Below, piece by piece: positions 15,377 through 22,544 of a DNA stretch of 27,483 nucleotides. How positions within the stretch are numbered: the stretch's first letter is position 1; each line of letters begins with the position of its first letter. The DNA comes from RGDT01 sp046719305 (lineage in GTDB: Bacteria; Planctomycetota; Planctomycetia; Gemmatales; Gemmataceae), in assembly GCA_046719305.1 (NCBI GenBank), contig JBDNDE010000015.1, positions 1 to 27,483 of the forward strand. Reading direction: 5' to 3'. The translations under genes were made by a program, and so were the position numbers. A model generated the notes under the pieces. It saw nothing but the letters and a program-made list of their open reading frames with translations. It ran no database searches and was not told the origin of the DNA.

Positions 15377-15658
15377 ATGACCCGGATTACCTGGCTTGCT
15401 ACGGCGTTGGGCGTGGCCATTTCGTTGGTCGGCTGTCACACGCTGACAAAAACGCAAGGGGTGTGCGATTGCAACGCCCCGCCGGTCGAGTCGCTTCTCG
15501 TCTCGCCGACCCTACCGCCTCATGTCTGTGCCCACCCACACTATCACGGTGTCCATGCCCCGACTGCGGCCCCAAAGTTGGGCGAACCACCGGTAGTACC
15601 CGCACCAGCCCCAGTGGAACCTAGGCCGATCCCACCTAAACCGGTGGAGCCGAAATAA
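15377..15658 (+). CDS. Small Pro-rich lipoprotein
   Basis: The ATG at 15377 lies about 6 bases behind a GGGAAGGGAG box and opens a 93-residue protein with a lipoprotein signal: MTRITWLATALGVAISLVGC, lipobox LVGC, then HTLTK. The mature part contains two more cysteines (CDC), a His-rich patch (HVCAHPHYHGVH) that could bind metal, and a Pro/Val-rich tail (PAPAPVEPRPIPPKPVEPK) that looks like a periplasmic spacer. I recognise no family. A strong terminator follows. The gene is divergent from the nucleotidyltransferase with 132 bp between the starts. Confidence 0.8.
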   Translation: MTRITWLATALGVAISLVGCHTLTKTQGVCDCNAPPVESLLVSPTLPPHVCAHPHYHGVHAPTAAPKLGEPPVVPAPAPVEPRPIPPKPVEPK

Positions 15659-15693
15659 CCTAACCTCCAACCCTATATGGACGGTTACGTCCC

Positions 15694-15732
15694 AGGGGCC
15701 GGGAGCCATCTCCTGGCCCTTTCCCTTTTTTT
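15694..15732 (+). terminator. Rho-independent terminator
   Basis: A 12-bp stem (15694-15705 with 15710-15721, including two G-U pairs) has a 4-nt CCAT loop and is followed by TCCC and a run of seven T. It sits 35 bases after the lipoprotein stop and separates that gene from the DUF971-mrp pair. Confidence 0.8.
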
Positions 15733-15782
15733 GTTGGGCTTGCTACACTGAGTGTGGTGCGGAGTACAAGGAGCCGAACCAG

Positions 15783-16103
15783 ATGAACCAACCAGCTGGG
15801 CCGTTGCCCACTGTCCTACGGCGGGACGGCGAGCGACTGATCATTGAATGGGACGACGGGTTTCGCGGTGCGGTCCGTTGGAAAACGCTTCGTGACCATT
15901 GCCCCTGTGCTGCCTGCAAGGAAGAACGCGACAAGCCGGCCAATCCGTTTCACATTCTCAAACCCAACGAACTGGTTCCCCTCGCCCCAGTATCCATGCC
16001 ACGGGTCGGCCGCTACGCTTACAAGATCGTGTGGTCAGATGGCCATGATACCGGCATCTACACGCTGGCGCAGTTGCGGCAGTTGTGTCAGCCGTTGGAA
16101 TAG
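15783..16103 (+). CDS. DUF971 domain protein
   Basis: The 106-residue protein is a stand-alone DUF971 (GBBH-like N-terminal) domain: LIIEWDDGFRGAVRW, LRDHCPCAACKEER with three closely spaced cysteines, YAYKIVWSDGHDTGIYTLAQ and a final LRQLCQPLE. In eukaryotic gamma-butyrobetaine hydroxylase the same fold binds zinc through Cys and His. Bacterial stand-alone versions often sit beside mrp or other iron-sulfur genes, and here an Mrp ATPase starts 47 bp downstream. A role in iron-sulfur cluster handling is therefore plausible but inferred from context. The start is the ATG at 15783 behind a GGAG 10 bases upstream. Confidence 0.9.
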   Translation: MNQPAGPLPTVLRRDGERLIIEWDDGFRGAVRWKTLRDHCPCAACKEERDKPANPFHILKPNELVPLAPVSMPRVGRYAYKIVWSDGHDTGIYTLAQLRQLCQPLE

Positions 16104-16150
16104 GCCCAAGCAGATTAGACTCCTCCCACCGAGATGCTCGGAGAAGATAG

Positions 16151-16966
16151 ATGCAACCCCAAGGTGCCCCGCGAATCGAACTTCCAGATGTCCGCCACGT
16201 CGTTGCTGTCGCCAGTGGCAAAGGTGGCGTGGGCAAATCCACCGTAGCGGCCAATCTGGCCTTGGCCCTGGCGCGTGGTGGTTCGCAAGTGGGTTTGATG
16301 GACGCTGATATTTATGGCCCGAGCATACCGATGATGTTTGGGGTAGCCTGCCCGGTCGATCAACAAACCACACCGCTACCGCTGGAACGCTTTGGCATCC
16401 GTTTGATGTCCATGGGCTTTGTTGTCCCTGTCGAGCAGGCCGTCGTCTGGCGCGGCCCGATGGTCGATCGCGCCCTGCGGCAGTTTTTGACGCAATTGCC
16501 CTGGGGTAAGTTGGATTTTCTGGTAATCGATTTGCCGCCGGGCACTGGGGATGCGCAACTGACGCTTAGCCAGCATGCGCCGCTCAGTGGAGCCGTGATT
16601 GTCACTACCCCGCAGGATGTTAGCCTGATCGATGCCCGCAAGGGCGTGGCGATGTTTGAGCAAGTCCGCGTCCCGGTGCTGGGCATCATCGAAAATATGA
16701 GCTACTTTGTCGGCGACGATGGCAAACGCTATGAACTTTTCGGCCATGGCGGCGGTCGTCGGCTCGCGGAGGAGGTTGGTGTGCCGTTTTTGGGCGAGAT
16801 TCCCATCGACCCGCGGGTGGTGGCCTGCGGCGATAGCGGCGAACCGATTGTGAGTCGCTATCCCGATTGTCCTGTGGCTGAGGCGTTTGCTCGGTTGATT
16901 CCGCCGATCAAGAGCAGACTCGCTGATCTGGACACAGCGAACGCCTTGCCTGAAGTTCAGCTATAA
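16151..16966 (+). CDS. mrp: Mrp/NBP35-family P-loop ATPase (ApbC-like)
   Basis: The 271-residue protein is a MinD-like ATPase of the Mrp/ApbC family, which carries and transfers Fe-S clusters. It shows the deviant Walker A ASGKGGVGKST (21-31), LMDADIYGPSIPMMFG (49-64), RGPMVDRALRQFL, VIDLPPGTGDAQLTL (125-139), TTPQDVSLIDARKG and FGHGGGRRLAEE. Two things differ from the textbook form. The N-terminal DUF59/MIP18 domain is missing, as in many family members. The ENMSYF motif at 181-186 is followed by VGDDGKRYELFG where CPxC or CxxC normally supplies the bridging cluster ligands. ATPase residues are intact. GGAG lies 7 bases before the ATG. It follows the DUF971 gene, and its stop overlaps the convergent LRR gene's stop region by 6 bp. 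Confidence 0.93.
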   Translation: MQPQGAPRIELPDVRHVVAVASGKGGVGKSTVAANLALALARGGSQVGLMDADIYGPSIPMMFGVACPVDQQTTPLPLERFGIRLMSMGFVVPVEQAVVWRGPMVDRALRQFLTQLPWGKLDFLVIDLPPGTGDAQLTLSQHAPLSGAVIVTTPQDVSLIDARKGVAMFEQVRVPVLGIIENMSYFVGDDGKRYELFGHGGGRRLAEEVGVPFLGEIPIDPRVVACGDSGEPIVSRYPDCPVAEAFARLIPPIKSRLADLDTANALPEVQL

Positions 16967-18391
16967 CGGCCGCAGTTCGTCTAGACGTGTGGCCAGATCA
17001 GCCGTCCAACGAGCGGGTGGAACCAGCAACTCGGACAAGTTTTTTAAGTACGGACTCTCAAGAATCGCTTCGATATCGCTACTTTTGAGCATGTTGTAGG
17101 TGATGTTCAAGTGCACCAGCTGAGACAGTTTGGGGCACTCAGCCAAGAGTGAGCCACAACCGGGACGCAAGGCCGTTCCGACCAACCTTAGACTCGTTAA
17201 TGATCCTAAATGCTCACTCTCCAGCAAGGCACGCAATCCCTCATTGCCGAAAAGATTGTAATCCAGACACAGCGAGCGGACCGAAGCCAGCCCTGGCCAG
17301 CGTCCCAGGCTGGCCATCGACTGCTCGTTGTTGAGGAAGTTGGTGGTCAGGTCCAGATCTTCTAGTCGATTCAGATATGGACCCGAGGTTAGATTCTCAA
17401 GCCCGCCTGCGGCGAGTTCGGCACTCTCCAGATGCAGTACCCGAAGGTTTTTCAAAGCGGCACAGCGAGCCAGAGCCGCTACCCCTGACTGCCGGATGGC
17501 ACAGTTGCTCAAAATCAGCGTATCTAGCTCCCCTAGATAAGGCGACTCAAAAAACTGCGTGGCTGTTCGCGCGCCTATGTTGATTCCCGAAAGGTTCAGA
17601 TGCTTCAGCATTGCCAAACCGGGCCACTCGGCTAGTTGCCCAATCGCCTGAGCATCTAAGGAAGTGAACCCTAGATGGAGCGTTTGCAACGGACGCCCGG
17701 CGACCACTTGCACCACTCGTTCGGCACGATCCAGGATGTTGTTGTTGGCCAGTGTCAGCGAACGCAACCGAGGCAACGGTAGTTTGGCCAGCCTGTCCAG
17801 CGAACGAACTCCCAGGTTGCAGCCGGACAGATCCAGCGATTCCAGATGGGCCAACGGCAACACCTGCAGCAACTCGGCCACGCGTTCATCGCCTAGGTTG
17901 GAGTGCCGCAGACTCAACCCGCGAAGCCGGTTCAGGCCCGGAACGGCCGCCAGATCGGGCATGGTTAACTTGGTTTGGGCGAGGCGCAGCAGTTGCAGTT
18001 GCCTTACAGGCGTGAGACGAAAAAGGGTGTCAGCATTTTTGACAAACTGGGCAACCCCCAAAACCAACGACTCAGCAAAGCCCCGCTGAAAAGTGGCCTT
18101 GCTAACAAACCGATCCAGACGAGTTAGCCAAGCCAGGCGATGGCGGCGCAGCAAACGCAATTCCTCAGAGCGGCAGGCCCAAGCCTCCGGAGAGTAATCG
18201 CTGAGTTGGGCCCGCCGCACCTGCAAACGTATGAACCGTGCTCGATCCTGTGCCACCTGGTCGCCGTACTCTTCTAGCCAGTCAGCCATCACCAAGCGTG
18301 GGGCATCCTCATCGGGGTTCTCGATGACATCATCAAGTAAGCCACGGTAGATGGGATTCCGGAGCCAGAGATCAGCACTCGACAAAGACAT
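16961..18391 (-). CDS. TIGR02996-domain protein with leucine-rich repeats
   Basis: I choose the ATG at 18391 (476 residues) over an in-frame ATG at 18427 because GGAG at 18401-18398 lies 6-7 bases upstream. Residues about 10-60 (NPIYRGLLDDVIENPDEDAP, RLVMADWLEEYGD, RARFIRLQ) are the TIGR02996 domain, known mainly from Gemmata-type planctomycetes, where it accompanies repeat domains. From about residue 130 to 460 the protein is a chain of leucine-rich repeats of roughly 24-28 residues, such as LRGLSLRHSNLGDERVAELL, LESLDLSGCNLGVRSLDRLA and LRSLTLANNNILDRAERVVQ, plus several degenerate units. No signal peptide is present, so a cytosolic protein-binding role is likely; the partner is unknown. 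It is convergent with mrp and overlaps its end by 6 bp. Confidence 0.9.
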   Translation of the reverse strand: MSLSSADLWLRNPIYRGLLDDVIENPDEDAPRLVMADWLEEYGDQVAQDRARFIRLQVRRAQLSDYSPEAWACRSEELRLLRRHRLAWLTRLDRFVSKATFQRGFAESLVLGVAQFVKNADTLFRLTPVRQLQLLRLAQTKLTMPDLAAVPGLNRLRGLSLRHSNLGDERVAELLQVLPLAHLESLDLSGCNLGVRSLDRLAKLPLPRLRSLTLANNNILDRAERVVQVVAGRPLQTLHLGFTSLDAQAIGQLAEWPGLAMLKHLNLSGINIGARTATQFFESPYLGELDTLILSNCAIRQSGVAALARCAALKNLRVLHLESAELAAGGLENLTSGPYLNRLEDLDLTTNFLNNEQSMASLGRWPGLASVRSLCLDYNLFGNEGLRALLESEHLGSLTSLRLVGTALRPGCGSLLAECPKLSQLVHLNITYNMLKSSDIEAILESPYLKNLSELLVPPARWTADLATRLDELRPL

Positions 18392-18469
18392 AAGACACTC
18401 CGCATGTTTCTCTTTAGTGTAGGTCAAACAGAGCAGAGTGTCTGTCGCGATTGGATTGGAGACGCCTAC

Positions 18470-18739
18470 TTAGGACCCTTTTTTCGTTCCTGCTTGTAAT
18501 TGTTCGTCGGCTCGACGACGCTCGGCTTCCAGCTGAGCGGCTCGGTCGGCCAACTTCTTCTCGATCGCCTCGCTGGCGTGTTTGAGGTCTTCGCGAATCT
18601 TGCTGGGGTTGAAATCGATCGACAGGCTCGGCTTCCCATCGGGTCCCGTTCCCGTCCGGGGGCTGTACCAGCCCAGGTAGCCGCCCACTACGGCAAAGGT
18701 CAGGACGCAAAAGGCCACAAACGCAAGCATGTTTCGCAT
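18470..18739 (-). CDS. Small single-pass membrane protein with coiled-coil tail
   Basis: The 89-residue protein has one N-terminal membrane segment (MLAFVAFCVLTFAVVGGYLG), a short linker (WYSPRTGTGPDGKPSLSIDF) and a highly charged helix from residue 46 onward (IREDLKHASEAIEKKLADRA, then AQLEAERRRADEQLQAG), probably a coiled coil. A GGGAGG box about 7 bases upstream supports the ATG at 18739. I recognise no family; its size and layout resemble small inner-membrane proteins of planctomycetes. It is 78 bp upstream of the LRR gene on the same strand. Confidence 0.75.
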   Translation of the reverse strand: MRNMLAFVAFCVLTFAVVGGYLGWYSPRTGTGPDGKPSLSIDFNPSKIREDLKHASEAIEKKLADRAAQLEAERRRADEQLQAGTKKGS

Positions 18740-18907
18740 AACCTACCCTCCCGACGAATGGCCAGATCTATGTCTGACCGAAGGCCATTGCATACCGATC
18801 TCGGCGGTTAGGAATCCAGCCCGTTCGCTGTGTGACGCCAGGTTCCCGGCGAGCAACAGGGTTCAGCCCTGAAACGGGAATCTGTCCAGATCTTGCGCGA
18901 CTAGTTC

Positions 18908-18924
18908 GGAACTGCAACAGTTCC
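18908..18924. promoter_or_regulatory. Palindrome, possible operator
   Basis: GGAACTG and CAGTTCC form perfect 7-bp arms around CAA, about 50 bases upstream of a TTGACA box and 330 bases before prkA. The shape suits a dimeric regulator, but a single copy with no known consensus is weak support. Confidence 0.35.
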
Positions 18925-18972
18925 AACCAGGACAAGCCAGGCAACGTGGGGAACGAACGACGGGAAGCGCCC

Positions 18973-19006
18973 TTGACAGCCCCCTAGGCCAACAGCGTAG
19001 GATAAT
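18973..19006 (+). promoter_or_regulatory. Possible promoter of the prkA operon
   Basis: A perfect TTGACA (18973-18978) precedes GATAAT (19001-19006, five of six -10 positions) with a 22-base spacer, or TAGGAT (18998-19003) with a 19-base spacer. Neither spacing is ideal for sigma70, so this is a tentative call. Confidence 0.35.
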
Positions 19007-19216
19007 AAGAGGGCTGATTCCGTCAGACCCAGGGACGGGTGGCGGATTCGCGTTACAGGAAAAGGAACCGGCCCGACGACCCAAAGTTGAAATGTCCGCA
19101 TCTGTCCCACGTATTGATTTAGCCCGTGGGCTGGTCTTAGCCAGCCTCGAACTCTTTTTCCTCGAATGTCCGATCTATCCCCTTCGTCGGCTATTGGGCC
19201 GTGCGGAGATCTCATG

Positions 19217-19234
19217 GCGCGTGGCGACACGCGC
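19217..19234 (+). promoter_or_regulatory. GNRA-capped hairpin directly upstream of the prkA ribosome-binding site
   Basis: GCGCGTG (19217-19223) pairs perfectly with CACGCGC (19228-19234) around a GCGA tetraloop, the stable GNRA type. The GGAGGAG ribosome-binding site begins about 6 bases after the stem, so the hairpin could influence translation or mRNA stability of prkA. Confidence 0.5.
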
Positions 19235-19254
19235 TTCCCGGAGGAGCCACCCCT

Positions 19255-21306
19255 ATGTCGAACACCTCGGTTGGTCATGCGATCCTGGAAGGTCTTCGTG
19301 ACCAGTTGAATCTCAAGGAATACCACAAGATTCACTGGGAAGGTTCGTTTGAAGACTATCTGGAAATCGTTTACCAACACCCCGAAGTTACTCGCACCGC
19401 CTACCAGCGCCTGTATGACATGATCTTGTCGCACGGCACCGAGGAGGTTTACGAGTTCAAGGAGAAAATCACTCGTTACAAATTCTTCACCGAGTATGCC
19501 AAAAAGCACGGCGATGCTGTTTATGGTCTTGATCGCCCGCTTATGCAATTGGTCAACACCTTCAAATCCGCAGCGCGTGGCTATGGCACCGAGCGGCGTG
19601 TCTTGCTGTTGCATGGCCCAGTCGGCTCCAGCAAATCCACCATTGCTCGCCTGCTCAAGCGAGGCCTAGAGGATTATTCACGCACTGAAGAAGGCATGCT
19701 GTTCAGCTTCGGTTGGAAGACTCCCGACGGCGGCCTCATCAAAGATCCCATGCACGGCGAACCGCTGCAACTCATCCCCGTCGAGTTTCGCCCCGCGGTC
19801 TTGGCCAAGCTCAACGAGGGCCGTGACCCCGAGGGCTATCAGGTTCGCATCAAGGGCGAGTTGTGCCCCTTTAGCCGCTTCGAGTTTAACGAGCGGTTGG
19901 TCAAGTATGGCGGCAACTGGATCGAGATGCTCCGCAACGAAGTTCGCGTTTTCCGTCTGCTGCTCAGCGAAAAAGATCGCATCGGCATCGGCACCTTCCA
20001 GCCCAAAGACGAGAAAAACCAGGACAGCACCGAACTGACTGGCGACATCAACTACCGCAAGATTGCCGAGTTTGGCACCGATAGCGACCCGCGGGCGTTC
20101 AACTTCGATGGCGAACTCAACATTGCCAACCGCGGCTTAGTCGAGTTTATCGAGGTACTCAAGCTCGATGTGGCGTTCCTCTACGACCTGCTCGGTGCCT
20201 CGCAGGAGCACAAGATCAAGCCCAAAAAGTTCGCCCAAACCGATATTGATGAAGTTATTCTTGGTCATACCAACGAGCCGGAATATCGCCGTCTGCAGAA
20301 CAATGAATTTATGGAGGCACTTCGCGACCGTACGGTCAAGATTGATATTCCCTACGTCACTCGTTTGCAGGATGAAGTTCGTATCTATGAAAAGGACTTC
20401 AACGCCGAACGGGTGCGCGGCAAACATATCGCCCCCCACACCATCGAAATAGCGGCCATGTGGGCGGTGTTGACTCGGCTGGTGCCACCCAAGCATGCCA
20501 ATTTAACGTTGTTGCAGAAGATGAAGCTGTACAACGGCAAGACACTGCCAGGCTTCACCGAGGACAACATCATCGAGCTAAAGCGGGAAGCGCCCAACGA
20601 AGGTATGCAGGGGATCAGCCCGCGTTACATCCAGGATAAGATCAGCAACGCCATTGTCGCCCATCCCGACGAGGACAGCGTCAACCCCTTCATGGTTTTG
20701 CACGAACTGGAGGCTGGCCTGCGTCACCACTCCCTCATCAACAACCAAGAGGTTCTGCAACATTATCGTGAACTCTTGGCGGTTGTACGCGAAGAGTATG
20801 AAGACATCGTCAAAAATGAGGTCCAACGGGCCATCGCCGCCGATGACGATGCCCTGTCGCGGCTGTGCAGCAACTACATTGACAACGTCCGAGCTTACAC
20901 CCAACGCGAAAAAGTTCGCGATCGTTACACCGGCAACTATGTTGATCCTGATGAACGCCTCATGCGTAGTGTGGAAGAAAAAATCGACATCCCCGATGGT
21001 CGCAAGGACGACTTCCGCCGCGAGATCATGAACTACATCGGTGCCTTGGCCCTGGATGGTAAAAAATTCGACTACAAAACTAACGAACGCCTGCAGAAGG
21101 CTCTCGAACTCAAACTCTTTGAAGATCAAAAAGATACTATTAAACTCACTAGCTTGGTATCCAATGTCGTCGATAAAGCCACACAAGAAAAGATCGATAT
21201 CGTTAAAAGCCGACTCATCCGCAACTACGGGTATAATGAATCGTCTGCTACGGATGTATTAACCTTTGTCGCGAGCATCTTCGCCCGTGGCCAAACCAAA
21301 AAATAA
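19255..21306 (+). CDS. prkA: PrkA-family serine protein kinase (YeaG-like)
   Basis: The ATG at 19255 behind GGAGGAG gives 683 residues, slightly longer than the E. coli and Bacillus homologues (about 640 and 630). The N-terminal half is the PrkA AAA+ domain: Walker A GPVGSSKST (121-129), then EGMLFSFGWKTPDGGLIKDP, QLIPVEFRP and NRGLVEFIEVLKLDVAFLYD. The second half holds IPYVTRLQDEVRIYEKDF, HIAPHTIEIAAMWAVLTRL, GISPRYIQDKISNA and the C-terminal PrkA domain ending in FVASIFARGQTKK. In other bacteria PrkA acts in the cytoplasm in starvation and stress responses, and protein kinase and AAA+ protease activities have both been reported for it. It is the first gene of the prkA-yhbH-spoVR operon. 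Its leader is unusually long and structured. Confidence 0.97.
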   Translation: MSNTSVGHAILEGLRDQLNLKEYHKIHWEGSFEDYLEIVYQHPEVTRTAYQRLYDMILSHGTEEVYEFKEKITRYKFFTEYAKKHGDAVYGLDRPLMQLVNTFKSAARGYGTERRVLLLHGPVGSSKSTIARLLKRGLEDYSRTEEGMLFSFGWKTPDGGLIKDPMHGEPLQLIPVEFRPAVLAKLNEGRDPEGYQVRIKGELCPFSRFEFNERLVKYGGNWIEMLRNEVRVFRLLLSEKDRIGIGTFQPKDEKNQDSTELTGDINYRKIAEFGTDSDPRAFNFDGELNIANRGLVEFIEVLKLDVAFLYDLLGASQEHKIKPKKFAQTDIDEVILGHTNEPEYRRLQNNEFMEALRDRTVKIDIPYVTRLQDEVRIYEKDFNAERVRGKHIAPHTIEIAAMWAVLTRLVPPKHANLTLLQKMKLYNGKTLPGFTEDNIIELKREAPNEGMQGISPRYIQDKISNAIVAHPDEDSVNPFMVLHELEAGLRHHSLINNQEVLQHYRELLAVVREEYEDIVKNEVQRAIAADDDALSRLCSNYIDNVRAYTQREKVRDRYTGNYVDPDERLMRSVEEKIDIPDGRKDDFRREIMNYIGALALDGKKFDYKTNERLQKALELKLFEDQKDTIKLTSLVSNVVDKATQEKIDIVKSRLIRNYGYNESSATDVLTFVASIFARGQTKK

Positions 21307-21398
21307 AGGAATCGAGCCGTGAGGGCTTGAGGGGGCAGACGTTCGGAGTGGGCCACACCACAAGGATCACGGCTTTCGGCGGGCAAGAGGTGGGGAGC

Positions 21399-22499
21399 AT
21401 GGGACGCAAGATTGAGCGCGATCATCAACGCTTTCGCAAGATTGTACGCGGCAAGGTGAAATCCAACCTGTCCAAGTACATCTCGCGCGGCGAGATGATC
21501 GGCAAAAAAGGCAAAGATCTCATCAGCATCCCTTTACCCCAGATCGATATCCCGCAATTCCGCTTTGGGCAAAAAGGAAGCGGCGGAGTTGGCTCCGGAC
21601 CGGGACAACCAGGACAACCTCTTGGCCCCGGCCAGGGTGAACCCGGCGAAGGCGCGGGTGATCAACCCGGCGGCCACATCCTCGAAGTCGATCTCACTTT
21701 GGAGGAAATGGCCGACATCCTGGGCGAGGAGTTAGCCCTCCCGCGTATCGAACCTCGGGGAAAGAAAAACATCATCACTACTAAAGATAAGTACACAGGC
21801 ATTCGTCAAACAGGCCCGGAATCATTACGTCATTTTAAGAGGACGTTCAAACGTGCATTGAAACGAGAGATTTCCTCAGGCACCTATAATCCCAGCAACC
21901 CGATCATCGTTCCCATCCGGGCCGACAAACAGTATCGCAGTTGGAAAGAGGTGCAGAAGCCCGAATCGGTTGCTGTGCTGGTATATATGATGGATGTATC
22001 CGGTTCGATGACCGATGAGCAAAAAGAGATCGTGCGCATTGAAGCGTTTTGGATCGACACCTGGATCAAAGCCCATTACCAAGGAGTCGAGACCGTCTAT
22101 ATCATCCATGATGCCCAAGCTCACGAAGTGGATGAGCATACCTTTTACCACACGCGTGAATCAGGCGGCACCAAAATTAGCTCCGCTTACAACCTGGCTC
22201 AGCAGATCCTCGAAGCACGCTACCCGGTCTCTGACTGGAACCGTTATCTGTTCCATTTCTCCGATGGCGACAACTGGGGCGACGACATCCCGCACTGTAT
22301 CGAACTCTTGCGGACCAAACTGCTCCCCGAGGCTAATCTCTTCGGTTATGGCCAGGTTGAAAGCCCCTACGGTTCGGGCGAATTCTTCGATTACATCAGC
22401 GAACTCTCCGAACAGCATGCGCATTTGATCTGTAATCGGATCCCCGATCGAGACGCTATCCTCAACTCCATCAAGGAGTTTCTCGGCACCGGCCGCTAG
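21399..22499 (+). CDS. yhbH: YhbH/YeaH family protein (DUF444, von Willebrand A fold)
   Basis: I take the ATG at 21399 (366 residues): a GTGGGGAG box lies directly upstream and the product starts with the family's MGRKIERDHQRFRKIVRGKV. An upstream in-frame start at 21327 would add a sequence without family resemblance. Residues 56-92 are a Gly/Pro/Gln-rich flexible linker (GSGGVGSGPGQPGQPLGPGQ). The vWA domain follows with the MIDAS motif DVSGSM at 189-194, RIEAFWIDTWIKAHYQGVET, ESGGTKISSAYNLAQQI and FHFSDGDNWGDD. The family always travels with PrkA and SpoVR and is thought to work with them; the biochemical role is not settled. It starts 92 bp after prkA and ends 45 bp before spoVR. Confidence 0.95.
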   Translation: MGRKIERDHQRFRKIVRGKVKSNLSKYISRGEMIGKKGKDLISIPLPQIDIPQFRFGQKGSGGVGSGPGQPGQPLGPGQGEPGEGAGDQPGGHILEVDLTLEEMADILGEELALPRIEPRGKKNIITTKDKYTGIRQTGPESLRHFKRTFKRALKREISSGTYNPSNPIIVPIRADKQYRSWKEVQKPESVAVLVYMMDVSGSMTDEQKEIVRIEAFWIDTWIKAHYQGVETVYIIHDAQAHEVDEHTFYHTRESGGTKISSAYNLAQQILEARYPVSDWNRYLFHFSDGDNWGDDIPHCIELLRTKLLPEANLFGYGQVESPYGSGEFFDYISELSEQHAHLICNRIPDRDAILNSIKEFLGTGR

Positions 22500-22544
22500 G
22501 CAGTGTATCCCCCTCGGCAAAGTAGCGTTCAGCAGGAACCCGCC

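Larger units (their letters stand above)
18740..19254. other. 515-bp intergenic region; leader and control region of the prkA operon
   Basis: I find no convincing gene here on either strand. The region holds a 7-bp palindrome GGAACTG-CAA-CAGTTCC (18908-18924), a possible promoter (18973-19006), a GGCTGG/CCAGCC hairpin (19129-19146) with a T-rich stretch after it, and a GCGA-capped hairpin (19217-19234) just before the prkA ribosome-binding site. If the promoter is right, the mRNA leader would be about 240 nt long, long enough to carry post-transcriptional control. Confidence 0.5.

Noticed and set aside
19092..19301. Small open frame that overlaps the prkA start, a possible upstream peptide
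   Set aside because: It has no good ribosome-binding site and its composition is not protein-like; the hairpin just before the prkA site explains the region better.
18901..19614. Open frame of 237 codons on the minus strand
   Set aside because: Its first half is antisense to prkA and the rest covers a region with hairpins and promoter-like boxes; no family resemblance.
20578..21186. Open frame of 202 codons on the minus strand
   Set aside because: Antisense shadow of prkA; long antisense frames are common with this codon usage.
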